Both the position numbers and the translations under genes were made by a program. The notes under the pieces are model-generated. The model did no database searches. It was not told where the DNA came from and saw nothing but the letters and a program-made list of their open reading frames with translations. From Bifidobacterium colobi (GTDB lineage Bacteria > Actinomycetota > Actinomycetes > Actinomycetales > Bifidobacteriaceae), in contig NZ_JAFEJU010000001.1 in assembly GCF_018555455.1 (NCBI RefSeq), positions 1 to 64,000 of the forward strand: a stretch of DNA of 64,000 nt, written 5' to 3'. Below, piece by piece: positions 26,599-36,011 of this stretch; the stretch's first letter is position 1; each line of letters opens with the position of its first letter.

Positions 26599-27315
26599 TC
26601 ACAGCGCGGCTGCGTATTGCGCCACCGAAGCGGTGACTTCCTTTAAATAGTCCAGCGAACGACGCCAATGCCCCGGCACCTCAATCGAATGATTGGCATC
26701 CGGGTACTCGTGCACATGCGGGGTCAACGCATTGGCTCTAATACGGTCATAGAACGGGTCTGCGGTACCGGCGCAAATCAGCGGCGCCGGACCGGCATAC
26801 CTAGAGCTGCGCGCATGCGAGTCACCGGCATGTTCCGAGCGAATCGCCTGAGCCGCCTCGTCAACACTGGGCGCCTCGTCTTCGCCGATGATGTCATCGC
26901 CCACAGCTGGCACCGGAATAACGCGCGCGGACGGGTCGAAATCAGCGTGATGCAGCACCGGAGTCAACAGCACGAACGGCAGCCCATAGTGGGAGGCCAC
27001 ATGCGGATACGTCATCGTAGTCAGCGACTTGCCAATCAACAGCAGCCTCTCAGCCTCCACCGACTGCACCCAACCATCGATGGCATCGTTGAGCACCGGA
27101 ATCACCGTCGACAAATCATCCGAGGCATTGCGCACATTCATGCGATCGATGCGCCAGCCATTCTCAACCAACGCCTGCGCCGACCAGTACAGCAGCGGAC
27201 GATCGCAGTTATACCCAGTGCCGGGCATCAGCAGCACACGCCCATGCTCCTGCCCAGGCTTGACGGTGTTCTTTCGCCACGATGTAATACTGACTTCCAC
27301 CGGTGTTTTCGTCAT
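26599..27315 (-). CDS. alpha/beta hydrolase
   Basis: A 238-residue hydrolase. The nucleophile elbow LLIGKSLTTM places Ser in a G-K-S form, Asp is in CAGTADPFYD, and His is in YPDANHSIEVPG, so the triad is complete. The GKS elbow resembles small esterase-like or dienelactone hydrolase-like proteins; the substrate is unknown. I chose ATG 27315 with AGGGG 4 bases upstream; an upstream frame to 27489 is not homologous. It is divergent from the purine permease. Confidence 0.8.
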   Translation of the reverse strand: MTKTPVEVSITSWRKNTVKPGQEHGRVLLMPGTGYNCDRPLLYWSAQALVENGWRIDRMNVRNASDDLSTVIPVLNDAIDGWVQSVEAERLLLIGKSLTTMTYPHVASHYGLPFVLLTPVLHHADFDPSARVIPVPAVGDDIIGEDEAPSVDEAAQAIRSEHAGDSHARSSRYAGPAPLICAGTADPFYDRIRANALTPHVHEYPDANHSIEVPGHWRRSLDYLKEVTASVAQYAAAL

Positions 27316-27432
27316 GCTTCCCCTTTCGCAATACCATTCCCGCAGCCACTGGACAGCTGCCATCACACTGCTCTTAAGTGTAGTGCGAGCCATACTGGAT
27401 AAGTCTGCGATATTCACGATATACGCACCGGT

Positions 27433-27438
27433 TATAAT
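27433..27438 (+). promoter_or_regulatory. -10 hexamer upstream of the NCS2-type permease (candidate)
   Basis: A perfect TATAAT at 27433-27438 lies about 139 bases before the permease ATG. No convincing -35 element at a normal spacing was seen. No purine riboswitch core was recognised in the 260-base divergent region. Confidence 0.35.
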
Positions 27439-27576
27439 CAGCGATGGTTCTGATTGGGTGGCTGCGCCGAACGCGCGCGGGCAGGCCAATCAGGGCGAGT
27501 CGCAATTCTCGCCGGGGCCGCCTGAGCGCATCAGCTCACGCACCAGGCCCCGCACAACCCAAGGAAGTAGAGAGTA

Positions 27577-28971
27577 ATGGAGAAGTTCTTCCATTTGAAG
27601 GAGAACGGCACGACCGTCTCGACTGAGATTCTGGCCGGCCTCACCACCTTCTTCGCAATGGCGTACATCATCGTCGTCAACCCGCAGATTCTGTCCCAGA
27701 CCGGTATGCCCTGGGGCGGCGTGTTCCTCGCCACTATCATCGCGGCCATCATCGGCACCCTGGTGATGGGCCTGTTCGCCAACGTGCCGTATGCGCAGGC
27801 TGCCGGCATGGGCCTGAACGCATTCTTCACCTACACGGTGTGCTTCGGCCTGGGCTTCACCTGGCAGCAGACCATGTGCATGGTGTTCCTGTGCGGTTTG
27901 ATCAACATCATCATCACGGTCACCAAGATCCGCAAGATGATCATCATGGCCATCCCCGAGGTGCTGCAGCAGGCCATCGGCGGCGGCATCGGTCTGTTCG
28001 TTGCATACGTGGGTATGCTCAACGTTGGCCTCATCAAGTTCACTCCGGGAGACCCGAAGGCTGCCGCCAAGGGCGGTGCCGTGGCCGCAACCCCTGGCCT
28101 CGCCACGTTTAACGACAAGGTGCTGTGGGTGTTCCTCATCGGCCTCGTGCTGGCCATTGTGTTTACGGTGATGAAGCTCAAGGGCGGTCTGCTGCTGGCC
28201 ATCGCCATCACCACCGTGGCGGGCATCCCGTTCGGCGTGACCAACCTCGGCTCCTCCGTTTCCGTTGCCGATACCTTCTCCCAGCTGCCGAAGACCTTTG
28301 GTGCAATCTTTACCGCTGAAGGCTTCCCGGCACTGTTCTCCGATCCGGCCAAGCTGCCGCTGGTCATCGTGACCATCTTCGCCTTCTCCATGTCCGATAC
28401 GTTCGACACCCTCGGCACCTTCATTGGCACTGGCCGCCGTACCGGCATCTTCTCCGCCGCCGACGAAGAGGCTCTGGAGAACGGCCATGGCTTCTCTTCC
28501 AAGATGGATAAGGCACTGTTCGCCGACTCCATCGCCACCTCCATCGGTGCTATCTGCGGTACTTCCAACACCACTACCTATGTGGAATCCTCTGCGGGCA
28601 TCGCCGCAGGCGGCCGCACTGGTCTCACCTCCGTGGTGGTGTCCATCTGCTTCGCGCTATCCGCTTTCTTGGCTCCGGTGATTTCCGCTGTGCCGTCCGC
28701 CGCCACCGCAGGTGTGCTCGTGATTGTGGGCTGCATGATGGCTGCCTCCTTGAAGGAGATTGATTGGGCCAACATTGATGACGCGATTCCGGCGTTCTTC
28801 GCCGCCGTGTTCATGGCGTTCTCCTACTCGATCTCCTACGGCATCGCCGGCGGCTTCATCATGTACTGCATCGTGAAGACCTGCAAGGGCAAGGCCAAGG
28901 AAGTGCACCCGATCCTGTGGATCGTCTCCGCACTGTTCATCCTGGACTTCGTCTGCATGGCTATCCTGTGA
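27577..28971 (+). CDS. NCS2-family purine (hypoxanthine/guanine/adenine) permease
   Basis: A 464-residue membrane protein with about 12-14 helices. The start EILAGLTTFFAMAYIIVVNP and the motifs GLFANVPYAQAAGMGLNAFFTYTV and FAFSMSDTFDTLGTFIGTG are characteristic of the AzgA/PbuG/PbuO purine uptake group. Nucleobase/H+ symport is established for the group. AAGGAAG precedes ATG. A terminator follows at 28994-29029. Confidence 0.95.
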   Translation: MEKFFHLKENGTTVSTEILAGLTTFFAMAYIIVVNPQILSQTGMPWGGVFLATIIAAIIGTLVMGLFANVPYAQAAGMGLNAFFTYTVCFGLGFTWQQTMCMVFLCGLINIIITVTKIRKMIIMAIPEVLQQAIGGGIGLFVAYVGMLNVGLIKFTPGDPKAAAKGGAVAATPGLATFNDKVLWVFLIGLVLAIVFTVMKLKGGLLLAIAITTVAGIPFGVTNLGSSVSVADTFSQLPKTFGAIFTAEGFPALFSDPAKLPLVIVTIFAFSMSDTFDTLGTFIGTGRRTGIFSAADEEALENGHGFSSKMDKALFADSIATSIGAICGTSNTTTYVESSAGIAAGGRTGLTSVVVSICFALSAFLAPVISAVPSAATAGVLVIVGCMMAASLKEIDWANIDDAIPAFFAAVFMAFSYSISYGIAGGFIMYCIVKTCKGKAKEVHPILWIVSALFILDFVCMAIL

Positions 28972-28993
28972 ATTAGCAAATAAACTCACAGCG

Positions 28994-29029
28994 AAATGGC
29001 TGGACTCCTCATCGAGTCCAGCCATTTTT
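28994..29029 (+). terminator. intrinsic terminator after the purine permease
   Basis: AAATGGCTGGACTC and its complement around CTCAT, followed by a T-run, 23 bases after the stop. Confidence 0.9.
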
Positions 29030-29113
29030 CATGCCTTTCATGCCACACCGCATTGTTACAACAGCAGCAAGCGATTGTCGGTTTTACCAATGTGCCGAGC
29101 TTAAATACAGGGA

Positions 29114-29143
29114 AAGCCCCACATGATTATCCATGTGGGGCTT
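29114..29143. other. 12-bp hairpin in the spacer between the purine permease and pstB
   Basis: AAGCCCCACATG (29114-29125) pairs with CATGTGGGGCTT (29132-29143). It may be a bidirectional terminator between the convergent permease and pst transcripts; no clear T-run flanks it. Confidence 0.5.
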
Positions 29144-29231
29144 GTAACACAAACCTTCGGATCAGTCCAGCAATAACGGACCGCCTGACGGCGGACTCAA
29201 CCCACCCTCACTCGGCTACCGCCTCGCTCAG

Positions 29232-29280
29232 GCTGATCCTACGAACAGCCCACTGGGCTGTTCTCTTAACGGATCAGCCG
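29232..29280 (-). terminator. nested hairpin at the 3' end of pstB
   Basis: GAACAGCCCA pairs with TGGGCTGTTC at 29244-29264, and an outer arm GGCTGATCC (29232-29240) matches GGATCAGCC at 29272-29280, which overlaps the pstB stop. There is no T-run, so it may be an mRNA-end hairpin rather than a strict terminator. Confidence 0.6.
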
Positions 29281-30053
29281 AAACGACCGGAGATGTAGCG
29301 CTCGGCTTCTTCGTTCTGCGGGTTGTTGAACATCGTGGTGGTGTCCGCGAAGTACTCGAGGTGACCAGGCTGACCGACGGCCTTCAGGTTGAAGAAGGCG
29401 GTGTAGTCGGCGATACGAGCAGCCTGCTGCATGTTGTGGGTCACAATCACGATGGTGTAATCGTCCTTGAGCTCGTTGATCAAATCCTCAACGGCCAAGG
29501 TGGAGATAGGATCCAGAGCGGAGCACGGCTCATCCATCAGCACGACCTGCGGGTGCACAGCCACAGCGCGGGCGATGCACAGACGCTGCTGCTGACCACC
29601 GGAAAGGCCGATGCCCGGGTTGTCCAGACGATCCTTGACCTCGTTCCACAGGTTGGCGCCACGCAGTGCCCACTCGACCAGATCGTCAGCGTCGGACTTG
29701 CTGATGTGCTTGTTGTTCAGGCGCACACCGGCGAGCACGTTCTCACGGATGGACATGGTCGGGAACGGGTTCGGGCGCTGGAAGACCATGCCGACGTCAC
29801 GACGGACGGACACAGGATCCACGTCCTTGTCGTAGAGGTTCTTGCCTTCGAGCAGCACCTCGCCCTCGACGTGAGCGCCGGGGATGAGCTCGTGCATGCG
29901 GTCCAACGTGCGCAGCACAGTGGACTTACCGCAGCCGGAAGGGCCAATAAAGGCGGTGACCTTGTTGGCCTCAATGTTGATGTTCACATCTTCCACAGCA
30001 AGGAAGTCACCGTAGTAGATGTTCTCGTGGTTGACGTCAATACGTTGTCCCAT
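29274..30053 (-). CDS. pstB: phosphate ABC transporter ATP-binding protein
   Basis: The 259-residue ATPase drives phosphate import. Walker A is GPSGCGKST, signature LSGGQQQR, Walker [16 protein letters not shown], and the H-loop is [19 protein letters not shown]. This is the PstB form ([25 protein letters not shown]). It is the last gene of pstSCAB; no phoU is present in the window. Confidence 0.98.
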   Translation of the reverse strand: MGQRIDVNHENIYYGDFLAVEDVNINIEANKVTAFIGPSGCGKSTVLRTLDRMHELIPGAHVEGEVLLEGKNLYDKDVDPVSVRRDVGMVFQRPNPFPTMSIRENVLAGVRLNNKHISKSDADDLVEWALRGANLWNEVKDRLDNPGIGLSGGQQQRLCIARAVAVHPQVVLMDEPCSALDPISTLAVEDLINELKDDYTIVIVTHNMQQAARIADYTAFFNLKAVGQPGHLEYFADTTTMFNNPQNEEAERYISGRFG

Positions 30054-30091
30054 GATGTTTCCTTATTTTATTTTCCTAGTTTCCGAACGTT

Positions 30092-31084
30092 TTAGCGCTC
30101 GGTCTTGACGGCGAAGATCTTGGCCACCAGTCGACCGATGAGGTTCAGCACCAGCACCACGACAATCAGCACGAGAGCCGCGGCCCAAGCACGTTCCATT
30201 GGGATGGTGGGCACGCAAGCTGCGGTGGCGTTGGCCGGGCAGTTGGCGGAGAGCTTGGAGTACTCCTGGTAGACGTACACCGGCAGCGTGGTCATCTGGC
30301 CTGCGAACAGGTTGACGTTGGTGCTGGCGATGTAGCCTGCGGTCATCAGCAACGGTGCAGTCTCACCAATCACACGGGCGATGGCGAGGATGCAGCCGGA
30401 AACAATGCCCGGCAGCGCGGTACGCAGCACGATCTTGGTGATGGTGCGCTGCTTGGTGACGCCCAATGCCAGAGAGGCTTCGCGCAGATCGTTCGGCACG
30501 ATCTTGAGCATCTCTTCGCAGGACTTCACCACGGTCGGCAGCATCAGCAGGGACAATGCCACAGAACCCTCAATACCGTTGATGGTTCCCGGTCCGAACA
30601 CGATGGTGAACATCGAGAATGCGAACAAACCAGCAACGATGGACGGAATACCACTCATCACGTCGACCAACAGGGAGACGGTCATAGCGAGCTTGCCGCC
30701 GTGCGCGTATTCCACCAGGTACACGGCGCACATGATGCCGATCGGGATGGAGATGAGCATGGCGCCGCCGGTGATCTCCAGCGTACCGATGATAGCGTGC
30801 AGCACACCACCGTAACCGCCGGAAGGAGTCGGGTTGCCGCCGACCACACCGGTCATGTTGTAGGTCAGGAAGTTCAGGTTCAGACGCTTGATGCCGTTGA
30901 CGATGGTGGTCCACAGCACGGAGACCAGCGGGATGCAGGCGATCACGAAAGCCAGAGCGATAAGGCCGCCCATGAACTTGTCCATAACGTTACGACGTTG
31001 CTCGGAAGAGCGAGAGGGGCGGAACTTGTCGAAGTCGATGACGGGAGCGCCGTCAAGATTCTTCTTCTTGGTTGCTTCAGCCAT
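30092..31084 (-). CDS. pstA: phosphate ABC transporter permease
   Basis: A 330-residue membrane permease with a 6-helix MetI-like core. The conserved EAA-type loop is SCEEMLKIVPNDLREASLALGVTKQRTI. ETAPLLMTAGYIA follows, as in PstA. A ~40-residue hydrophilic N-terminus precedes the first helix. Its ATG shares a base with the pstC stop (TGATG), so the two are translationally coupled. Confidence 0.97.
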   Translation of the reverse strand: MAEATKKKNLDGAPVIDFDKFRPSRSSEQRRNVMDKFMGGLIALAFVIACIPLVSVLWTTIVNGIKRLNLNFLTYNMTGVVGGNPTPSGGYGGVLHAIIGTLEITGGAMLISIPIGIMCAVYLVEYAHGGKLAMTVSLLVDVMSGIPSIVAGLFAFSMFTIVFGPGTINGIEGSVALSLLMLPTVVKSCEEMLKIVPNDLREASLALGVTKQRTITKIVLRTALPGIVSGCILAIARVIGETAPLLMTAGYIASTNVNLFAGQMTTLPVYVYQEYSKLSANCPANATAACVPTIPMERAWAAALVLIVVVLVLNLIGRLVAKIFAVKTER

Positions 31085-32040
31085 CAGGCACCCGCTTTCT
31101 CGGTGATCTTACGAGCCACGAAGTTCACGATGAAGGTGATGAGGAACAGGATCAAACCGGTTCCAATCAGCACGGACACACCAAGATCGTTGGCTTCAGG
31201 GTACTGAGCTGCAATGTTGGATGCGATTGCGTTGCTCTGGGAAGCCTGCAGAATCTTGATGGAGTAGCCGGTAACGCTCGGGGAAAGAATCATCAACACA
31301 GCCATCGTCTCACCAAGTGCACGACCAAGGGCCAGCATGGATGCGGAAACGATACCGGAACGACCGAACGGAATAACGGCGAGCTTGATCATTTCCCACT
31401 TGGTGGCACCCAAGCCGTATGCGGCTTCCTGCTGCAAAGTCGGGGTCTGCAGGAAGATATCGCGCGACATGGAGGTGATGATCGGCAGCACCATGACGGC
31501 GAGCACCACGGCCACGGTAGCGACCGTGCGCTGCGGGTTTGCGGCAGGTCCAGCGAACAGCGGGAACCAACCAAGGTGGTTGGCCACCCAGTTCCAGAAC
31601 GGATAGATGGCAGGCACCAGGATCAGGCCGCCCCACAGACCGTAGATTACGGAAGGAATTGCGGCGAGCAAATCGATGACGTAGCTCAGGCCGGTGGCAA
31701 CCTTCTTCGGAGCGTAGTGGGAGATGAACAGTGCGATACCAATGGAGATGAAGAATGCGATGATCAAGGCCAGCACAGAGATGAGCACGGTGCCGAACAG
31801 CAGCGGGAGCACATAGCCCCAGAAGGTATTAACCTTGCCACCAGTGAAACTGGAGATGGTATCGCTGTTGGCCTTCTGATCGCCGCCGATAAGCGGCCAA
31901 GCGCGGAAGAAGAGGAAGAGGAACACGGCGGCAAGCACTACAAGGATCAAGATACCGCAGGCGTATGCCACACCACGGAACACCTTGTCGGCGGTTTTGC
32001 CGCCCGATGGTGCGAGAGCCGTTTTGTCTTGCGAACTCAC
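31084..32040 (-). CDS. pstC: phosphate ABC transporter permease
   Basis: A 318-residue membrane permease pairing with PstA. LAAIPSVIYGLWGGLILVPAI and AAYGLGATKWEMIKLAVIPFGRSGIV (the EAA loop) are family marks, as is RALGETMAVLMILSPS. It overlaps pstA by one base. The 204-base gap from pstS holds the hairpin at 32125-32165. Confidence 0.97.
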   Translation of the reverse strand: MSSQDKTALAPSGGKTADKVFRGVAYACGILILVVLAAVFLFLFFRAWPLIGGDQKANSDTISSFTGGKVNTFWGYVLPLLFGTVLISVLALIIAFFISIGIALFISHYAPKKVATGLSYVIDLLAAIPSVIYGLWGGLILVPAIYPFWNWVANHLGWFPLFAGPAANPQRTVATVAVVLAVMVLPIITSMSRDIFLQTPTLQQEAAYGLGATKWEMIKLAVIPFGRSGIVSASMLALGRALGETMAVLMILSPSVTGYSIKILQASQSNAIASNIAAQYPEANDLGVSVLIGTGLILFLITFIVNFVARKITEKAGA

Positions 32041-32124
32041 GGGTTCTCCTTAACGAAGATATTGGTAAGGATGTAAGAGGATTGGTGGTCAAAAAGCCTG
32101 CAAAACCGTATGCCCCTTGACCCA

Positions 32125-32165
32125 CTTTGAGCCGCAGCCGTATTGCTTACGACTGCGGCTCAAAG
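32125..32165 (-). other. 18-bp hairpin between pstS and pstC
   Basis: Arms 32125-32142 and 32148-32165 pair with one mismatch around TTGCT. With no T-run, it may stabilise the pstS message or partially terminate, making more PstS than membrane subunits. Confidence 0.75.
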
Positions 32166-32244
32166 TTCAGACCATATTGGTCATATTCAGTTATTGATAA
32201 TCAGAACCAATCAGTGATTGTGCGGTTGACTTGCAACCGAATGG

Positions 32245-33375
32245 TCACTTGGTCTTGATGGCGTCGATGGACTTGCTGATCTGAGAGGTCAGGCTGGACG
32301 GCAGCGGAGCGGAGCCGGCAGCATCCTGAGCAGCCTTCTGGCCTTCATCAGAGGTGACGTAGGTCAGCCAAGCCTTGGCGAACTCGCCCTGCTTGGCGTC
32401 CTTGTAGGCCGGGCACACGATGTCGTAGGAGACCAGCACGATCGGATAAGCGCCCTTGGCTTCGGTGGCGTGGTTGATCTTGACGACCACACGGTTCTCA
32501 CCCTTGGCGGTGTCGTCGAGCTTGGAGTCCTCGATGACCTTGGAGCCAGCCTCAGCGGAGATCTCGTTGTAGGTGTCGCCAACCTTGATGGCGGCAGTGC
32601 CGAGGTCGCCGACCTGGGAGAAGTCAGCGTAACCGATGGTGCCATCAGCCTGCTTGACGGTGGAGATCACGCCGGAAGTACCCTTAGCGCCCTGGCCAAC
32701 CTCGTTCGGCCAGTTCTCGGAAAGGTCGTAGGTCCAAGCGTCAGGAGCCTGATCCTTGAAGTAGGAGACGAAGTTCTGGGTGGTGCCGGACTTATCGGAA
32801 CGGTGAACCACGGTGATCGGGGTGCTCGGCAGCTTCAGATCCTTGTTCTGGTCCTGGATGGCCGGATCGTTCCAGGTGGTGATCTTGCCGTCGAAGATCT
32901 TGGCGGCGGTGGCGGCATCAAGGTTGATGTGCTTGCCAGCGTCGGAGACGCCCTTCAGGTTGAAGACGATGGCGATCGGGGAGATGTAGACCGGCACGTC
33001 GAAGGCCTGGCCGGAAGCGCAGACAGCCTTGGACTTGGCGATGTCGTCATCGGAGAGAGCCTTGTCGGAGCCAGCCCAAGCGGTGGCACCGGTCAGGAAG
33101 GTGGTCACACCAGCGCCGGAACCAGTCGGGTTGTAAGCGATCTTGGCATCCGGGTTGGTGCCCTGGAAGCCAGCGATCCAAGCCTCGACAGCGGCCTGCT
33201 GGGAGGTAGCGCCAGCACCCTGGAAGTCGCCGGAAATCGGAGCGGACTTGGTGGTGTCGCTAGAAGAAGAGTTGTTACCAGTGGAAGCAGTGTTATCGCC
33301 GCAGGCAGCAACGGTGGCAAGCATCGCGATGCCGGACAGAGCGGCAAGGGAGCGAACGAGAATGTTCTTCTGCAT
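32245..33375 (-). CDS. pstS: phosphate-binding lipoprotein PstS
   Basis: A 376-residue extracytoplasmic phosphate receptor. A signal peptide ends in the lipobox TVAAC with Cys25 as lipid anchor. The ligand loops are GAGATSQQAAVEAW and YNPTGSGAGVTTF, plus HRSDKSGTTQNF, all PstS marks. The start at 33375 is the Met directly before the basic/hydrophobic signal (QKNILVRSLAALSG). A longer frame to 33435 is unlikely. Confidence 0.97.
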   Translation of the reverse strand: MQKNILVRSLAALSGIAMLATVAACGDNTASTGNNSSSSDTTKSAPISGDFQGAGATSQQAAVEAWIAGFQGTNPDAKIAYNPTGSGAGVTTFLTGATAWAGSDKALSDDDIAKSKAVCASGQAFDVPVYISPIAIVFNLKGVSDAGKHINLDAATAAKIFDGKITTWNDPAIQDQNKDLKLPSTPITVVHRSDKSGTTQNFVSYFKDQAPDAWTYDLSENWPNEVGQGAKGTSGVISTVKQADGTIGYADFSQVGDLGTAAIKVGDTYNEISAEAGSKVIEDSKLDDTAKGENRVVVKINHATEAKGAYPIVLVSYDIVCPAYKDAKQGEFAKAWLTYVTSDEGQKAAQDAAGSAPLPSSLTSQISKSIDAIKTK

Positions 33376-33490
33376 AATGTTTCTTTTTCCCTCTATCAAT
33401 GATTCCGAGTGGCTATTCAGATTGGTCAACAGCACTCGGCTTTTTGTGACAACTACAAGCCTATTGGCGTTGAGCAGGGCTGGAGACCGA

Positions 33491-33512
33491 AAACAGTAAA
33501 CAGAAGATGAAC
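33491..33512 (-). promoter_or_regulatory. candidate Pho box upstream of pstS
   Basis: On the minus strand, GTTCATCTTCT is followed at once by GTTTACTGTTT, an 11-base repeat resembling the GTTCACC-N4 direct repeats bound by PhoP in actinobacteria. It is 116-137 bases before the pstS start. Confidence 0.5.
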
Positions 33513-33526
33513 ACTTGCTGATATAT

Positions 33527-33549
33527 AACTACGCAAATACTACGTAGTT
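33527..33549. promoter_or_regulatory. inverted repeat AACTACG-N9-CGTAGTT upstream of pstS
   Basis: Arms at 33527-33533 and 33543-33549 are perfect. It lies next to the candidate Pho box. TACGTA within it (33541-33546) also occurs before the response regulator and kinase genes. Confidence 0.5.
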
Positions 33550-33650
33550 TACGATTCGTTGGGGTCAGTCGATAACCCATCGCACATGGAAACGCACATT
33601 GCAGCGTTCCTGCTTCCTCCTCATGCGCGGTATCTCTGCGATACATACGC

Positions 33651-33679
33651 GAGAAGCGGCCCTTGTGAGGCCGCTTCTC
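33651..33679 (-). terminator. hairpin after the response regulator gene
   Basis: GAGAAGCGGCC pairs perfectly with 33669-33679 around a 7-base loop, 64 bases after the regulator stop. No T-run. Confidence 0.6.
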
Positions 33680-33742
33680 GTCATGCGCTACTGCAATAAC
33701 TGAGCGCTAGCAAGCACCACCGAATGTCAGCGCGTGGCGCGA

Positions 33743-34447
33743 TTACTCCACCGGGGCGTCGATCTTATACCCCAAGCCGCGCACGGTGGTCAGATACTTG
33801 GGATGCGCCGGATCCTGCTCAATCTTTGAGCGCACACGCTTGACATGCACATCCAGCGTTTTGGTGTCGCCCACGTAATCCGAACCCCAGATGCGGTCAA
33901 TCAGCTGATGGCGGGTCATCACACGGCCCTTGTTCTGCATCAGGTATTCCAAGAGCTCGAATTCTTTCAGCGGGAAGAATACGGTTTCACCACGCACAGT
34001 GACCTGATGCTGGCCGACCTGCATCGAGATGTCGCCGCAGACCAGCGGGATATCGTCGTCCACGGAACCGGTGGTCTGGGCCGTGACTTGATTACGGCGC
34101 ATGACCGCACGAATACGAGCCAGCAGTTCGCGGAATGAGTACGGTTTGGTGACGTAATCATCGGCACCGATTTCGAGTCCGACCACTTTATCGATTTCCG
34201 CGCTTTTTGCGGTAAGCATGATGATCGGCACCCGGCTCTGCTCACGAATGCGGCGGCAGAGCGCCGTGCCGTCGATGCCCGGCAGCATCAAATCGAGCAG
34301 TACCAGATCGATACCGCCCTTGGTAAACAGCTCCAGCCCTTCCTCGCCGGTGGCCGCAGCAGACACGTCATAGCCCTCGCGCGTGAGTTGATAGACCAAT
34401 GGTTCGCGATAGGATTCCTCGTCTTCGACGATAAGAATGCGTGTCAT
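33743..34447 (-). CDS. OmpR/PhoB-family response regulator (PhoP/RegX3-like)
   Basis: A 234-residue regulator. The receiver domain begins MTRILIVEDEE, with the phosphoacceptor in LLDLMLPGIDG, Thr/Lys signals in MLTAKS and DDYVTKPYS. The C-terminal winged helix is FPLKEFELLEYLMQNKG and TLDVHVKRVRSKIE. By position beside pst and a kinase, it is probably the phosphate regulator. I chose 34447 with AAAGG 6 bases upstream; the frame to 34594 has no family extension. Confidence 0.93.
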   Translation of the reverse strand: MTRILIVEDEESYREPLVYQLTREGYDVSAAATGEEGLELFTKGGIDLVLLDLMLPGIDGTALCRRIREQSRVPIIMLTAKSAEIDKVVGLEIGADDYVTKPYSFRELLARIRAVMRRNQVTAQTTGSVDDDIPLVCGDISMQVGQHQVTVRGETVFFPLKEFELLEYLMQNKGRVMTRHQLIDRIWGSDYVGDTKTLDVHVKRVRSKIEQDPAHPKYLTTVRGLGYKIDAPVE

Positions 34448-34647
34448 AGTGGCCTTTCTCGGGTAGGTTCCCGTTCGAGTCGGCGTAAAAGTCTCAGATA
34501 CCATCGTAACCATTCCCTCTCTGTAGGCCGGTCGTTTCCCTAAAGTACGTAATTTATCGGTATATGCTACGCCTGCTGGCGCAATACACCACAATCATCG
34601 CAATGCCAATCATTGGCAACTACGCGCACGCCACCCAGTCGCAAACG

Positions 34648-35967
34648 TTATGCGGTTGCCGTATCGTGACGCTTTGACGCACCGGCAGACGATTCCTTAG
34701 GCGACTCGGCTGCGGGCAGCTCGATGGTGAACGTCGACCCCTCACCCTGTCTGGACCATACGGAAATCTTGCCGCCGTTCTCCTGCACGCAATGCTTGGT
34801 GATCGCCAAGCCCAGCCCAGAGCCACCGGTCTGGCGGGAGCGTGCGGGATCGACGCGGTAGAAACGTTCGAAAATACGATCCAGTGACTCCTCGGGAATA
34901 CCGATACCTTGGTCGACCACGCGAATGGTCACGTTGCCGTCACGCTGTCCAACGTCGACGGCCACCGTGGTGTGCTCAGGTGAATAATGAATCGCGTTCT
35001 CCACCAGGTTCTTGACCGCAGTCTGCATGGCATCAGCATCGGCAAGAATCGTCAGGTTCTGAGCGTGTTCCTTGTCTTCGGCAGTCTCGTCCGACGAATC
35101 AACAGGAACCGGCTTGCCGTTGGCATTCAATCGAATATCCACATGGCGTGCTTCAGCCTGCACTTGGTTATCGGCGATGGCAGCACGGGCAACAGCCAGC
35201 GCGGAAATACGTTTGGCATTATCCATGCCCTGCGAATTCTGCGCACGTTGCAAATCAATCAGATGGTGCACCAGCTCAGTCAGTCGTGCGGATTCCTTGG
35301 AAATACGCCCGGAGAAGTACCGTACGGCATCAGGATCGTCGGCAGCATCGGTCACCGTTTCAGCCAGCAGGGAAATCGCACCGGCCGGAGTCTTTAGCTC
35401 ATGCGATACATTGGTCACAAAATCACGGCGCACCGCCTCGAATCGGCGCTGTTCGGACATATCACTAATAAAGATGACATAGAGGTCATCGCTGATATCA
35501 CCAATGCGTACCCGCAAATACAGCGTGTTGGAAGGGCGCAGCTGCCCGGCTTCAATCCCCTTGCCGGTGAGCGAGGGGAATGGGCCACGATCGAGCGGCA
35601 GCTGGACCTCGCGTTCACGCACTCCCCCATCGGATGCGGCCTGAGTCAGAATATCTTCGACTTCGCGCGAATTGATACGCTTGCCGGACACCAATCCAAA
35701 CGGCACCGATCCCGGACTGGCATAGTGCACCAAACCATTGCGGTCAGTGACGATAACCGCTTCAGGCAACACCTCAATCAGGCGACGCTCAGTGGGACGC
35801 ACAGGAATGTCGTCGCCGAACAAGGACTTGGCGTCCTCGTCGGCATCAATGGACTCGCGTTCCGCCAAACGGCCCGCCGCACGCCCTTTCCCGTAGGCGA
35901 TAACTACAGCCCAAGCCAACACCAGCGCGATTAGCGCGATGATCACCATGATTCGCCAGATACTCAT
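34648..35967 (-). CDS. PhoR/SenX3-like sensor histidine kinase
   Basis: A 439-residue kinase. One N-terminal membrane helix (~6-27) precedes a PAS-like region (RLIEVLPEAVIVTDRNGLVHYASPG), the dimerisation box RRDFVTNVSHELKTPAG with the phosphoacceptor His, and the ATPase boxes VENAIHYSPEH, VVDQGIGIPEESLDRIFERFYRVD and GSGLGLAITKH. Lacking a large external sensor is typical of phosphate kinases that take signals from the Pst transporter. It is upstream of the regulator with a 200-base gap. ATG 35967 is the likely start. Confidence 0.93.
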   Translation of the reverse strand: MSIWRIMVIIALIALVLAWAVVIAYGKGRAAGRLAERESIDADEDAKSLFGDDIPVRPTERRLIEVLPEAVIVTDRNGLVHYASPGSVPFGLVSGKRINSREVEDILTQAASDGGVREREVQLPLDRGPFPSLTGKGIEAGQLRPSNTLYLRVRIGDISDDLYVIFISDMSEQRRFEAVRRDFVTNVSHELKTPAGAISLLAETVTDAADDPDAVRYFSGRISKESARLTELVHHLIDLQRAQNSQGMDNAKRISALAVARAAIADNQVQAEARHVDIRLNANGKPVPVDSSDETAEDKEHAQNLTILADADAMQTAVKNLVENAIHYSPEHTTVAVDVGQRDGNVTIRVVDQGIGIPEESLDRIFERFYRVDPARSRQTGGSGLGLAITKHCVQENGGKISVWSRQGEGSTFTIELPAAESPKESSAGASKRHDTATA

Positions 35968-36011
35968 GGTTCCTAGAGTAAAACGTCCGTTGCGTAGCGC
36001 ACCTACCAAAC

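Larger units (their letters stand above)
33376..33742. other. pstS promoter region and 3' end of the response regulator transcript
   Basis: This 367-base spacer has no convincing gene. It holds a PhoP-like 11-base direct repeat (33491-33512), an inverted repeat centred on TACGTA-like sequence (33527-33549), and a terminator-type hairpin (33651-33679) for the upstream response regulator. Confidence 0.7.

Noticed and set aside
27316..27576. Purine riboswitch upstream of the purine permease
   Set aside because: No conserved three-way-junction core was seen; only a TATAAT promoter element.
33461..33646. Short minus-strand frame upstream of pstS
   Set aside because: Lies over the candidate Pho box and inverted repeat; composition not convincing.
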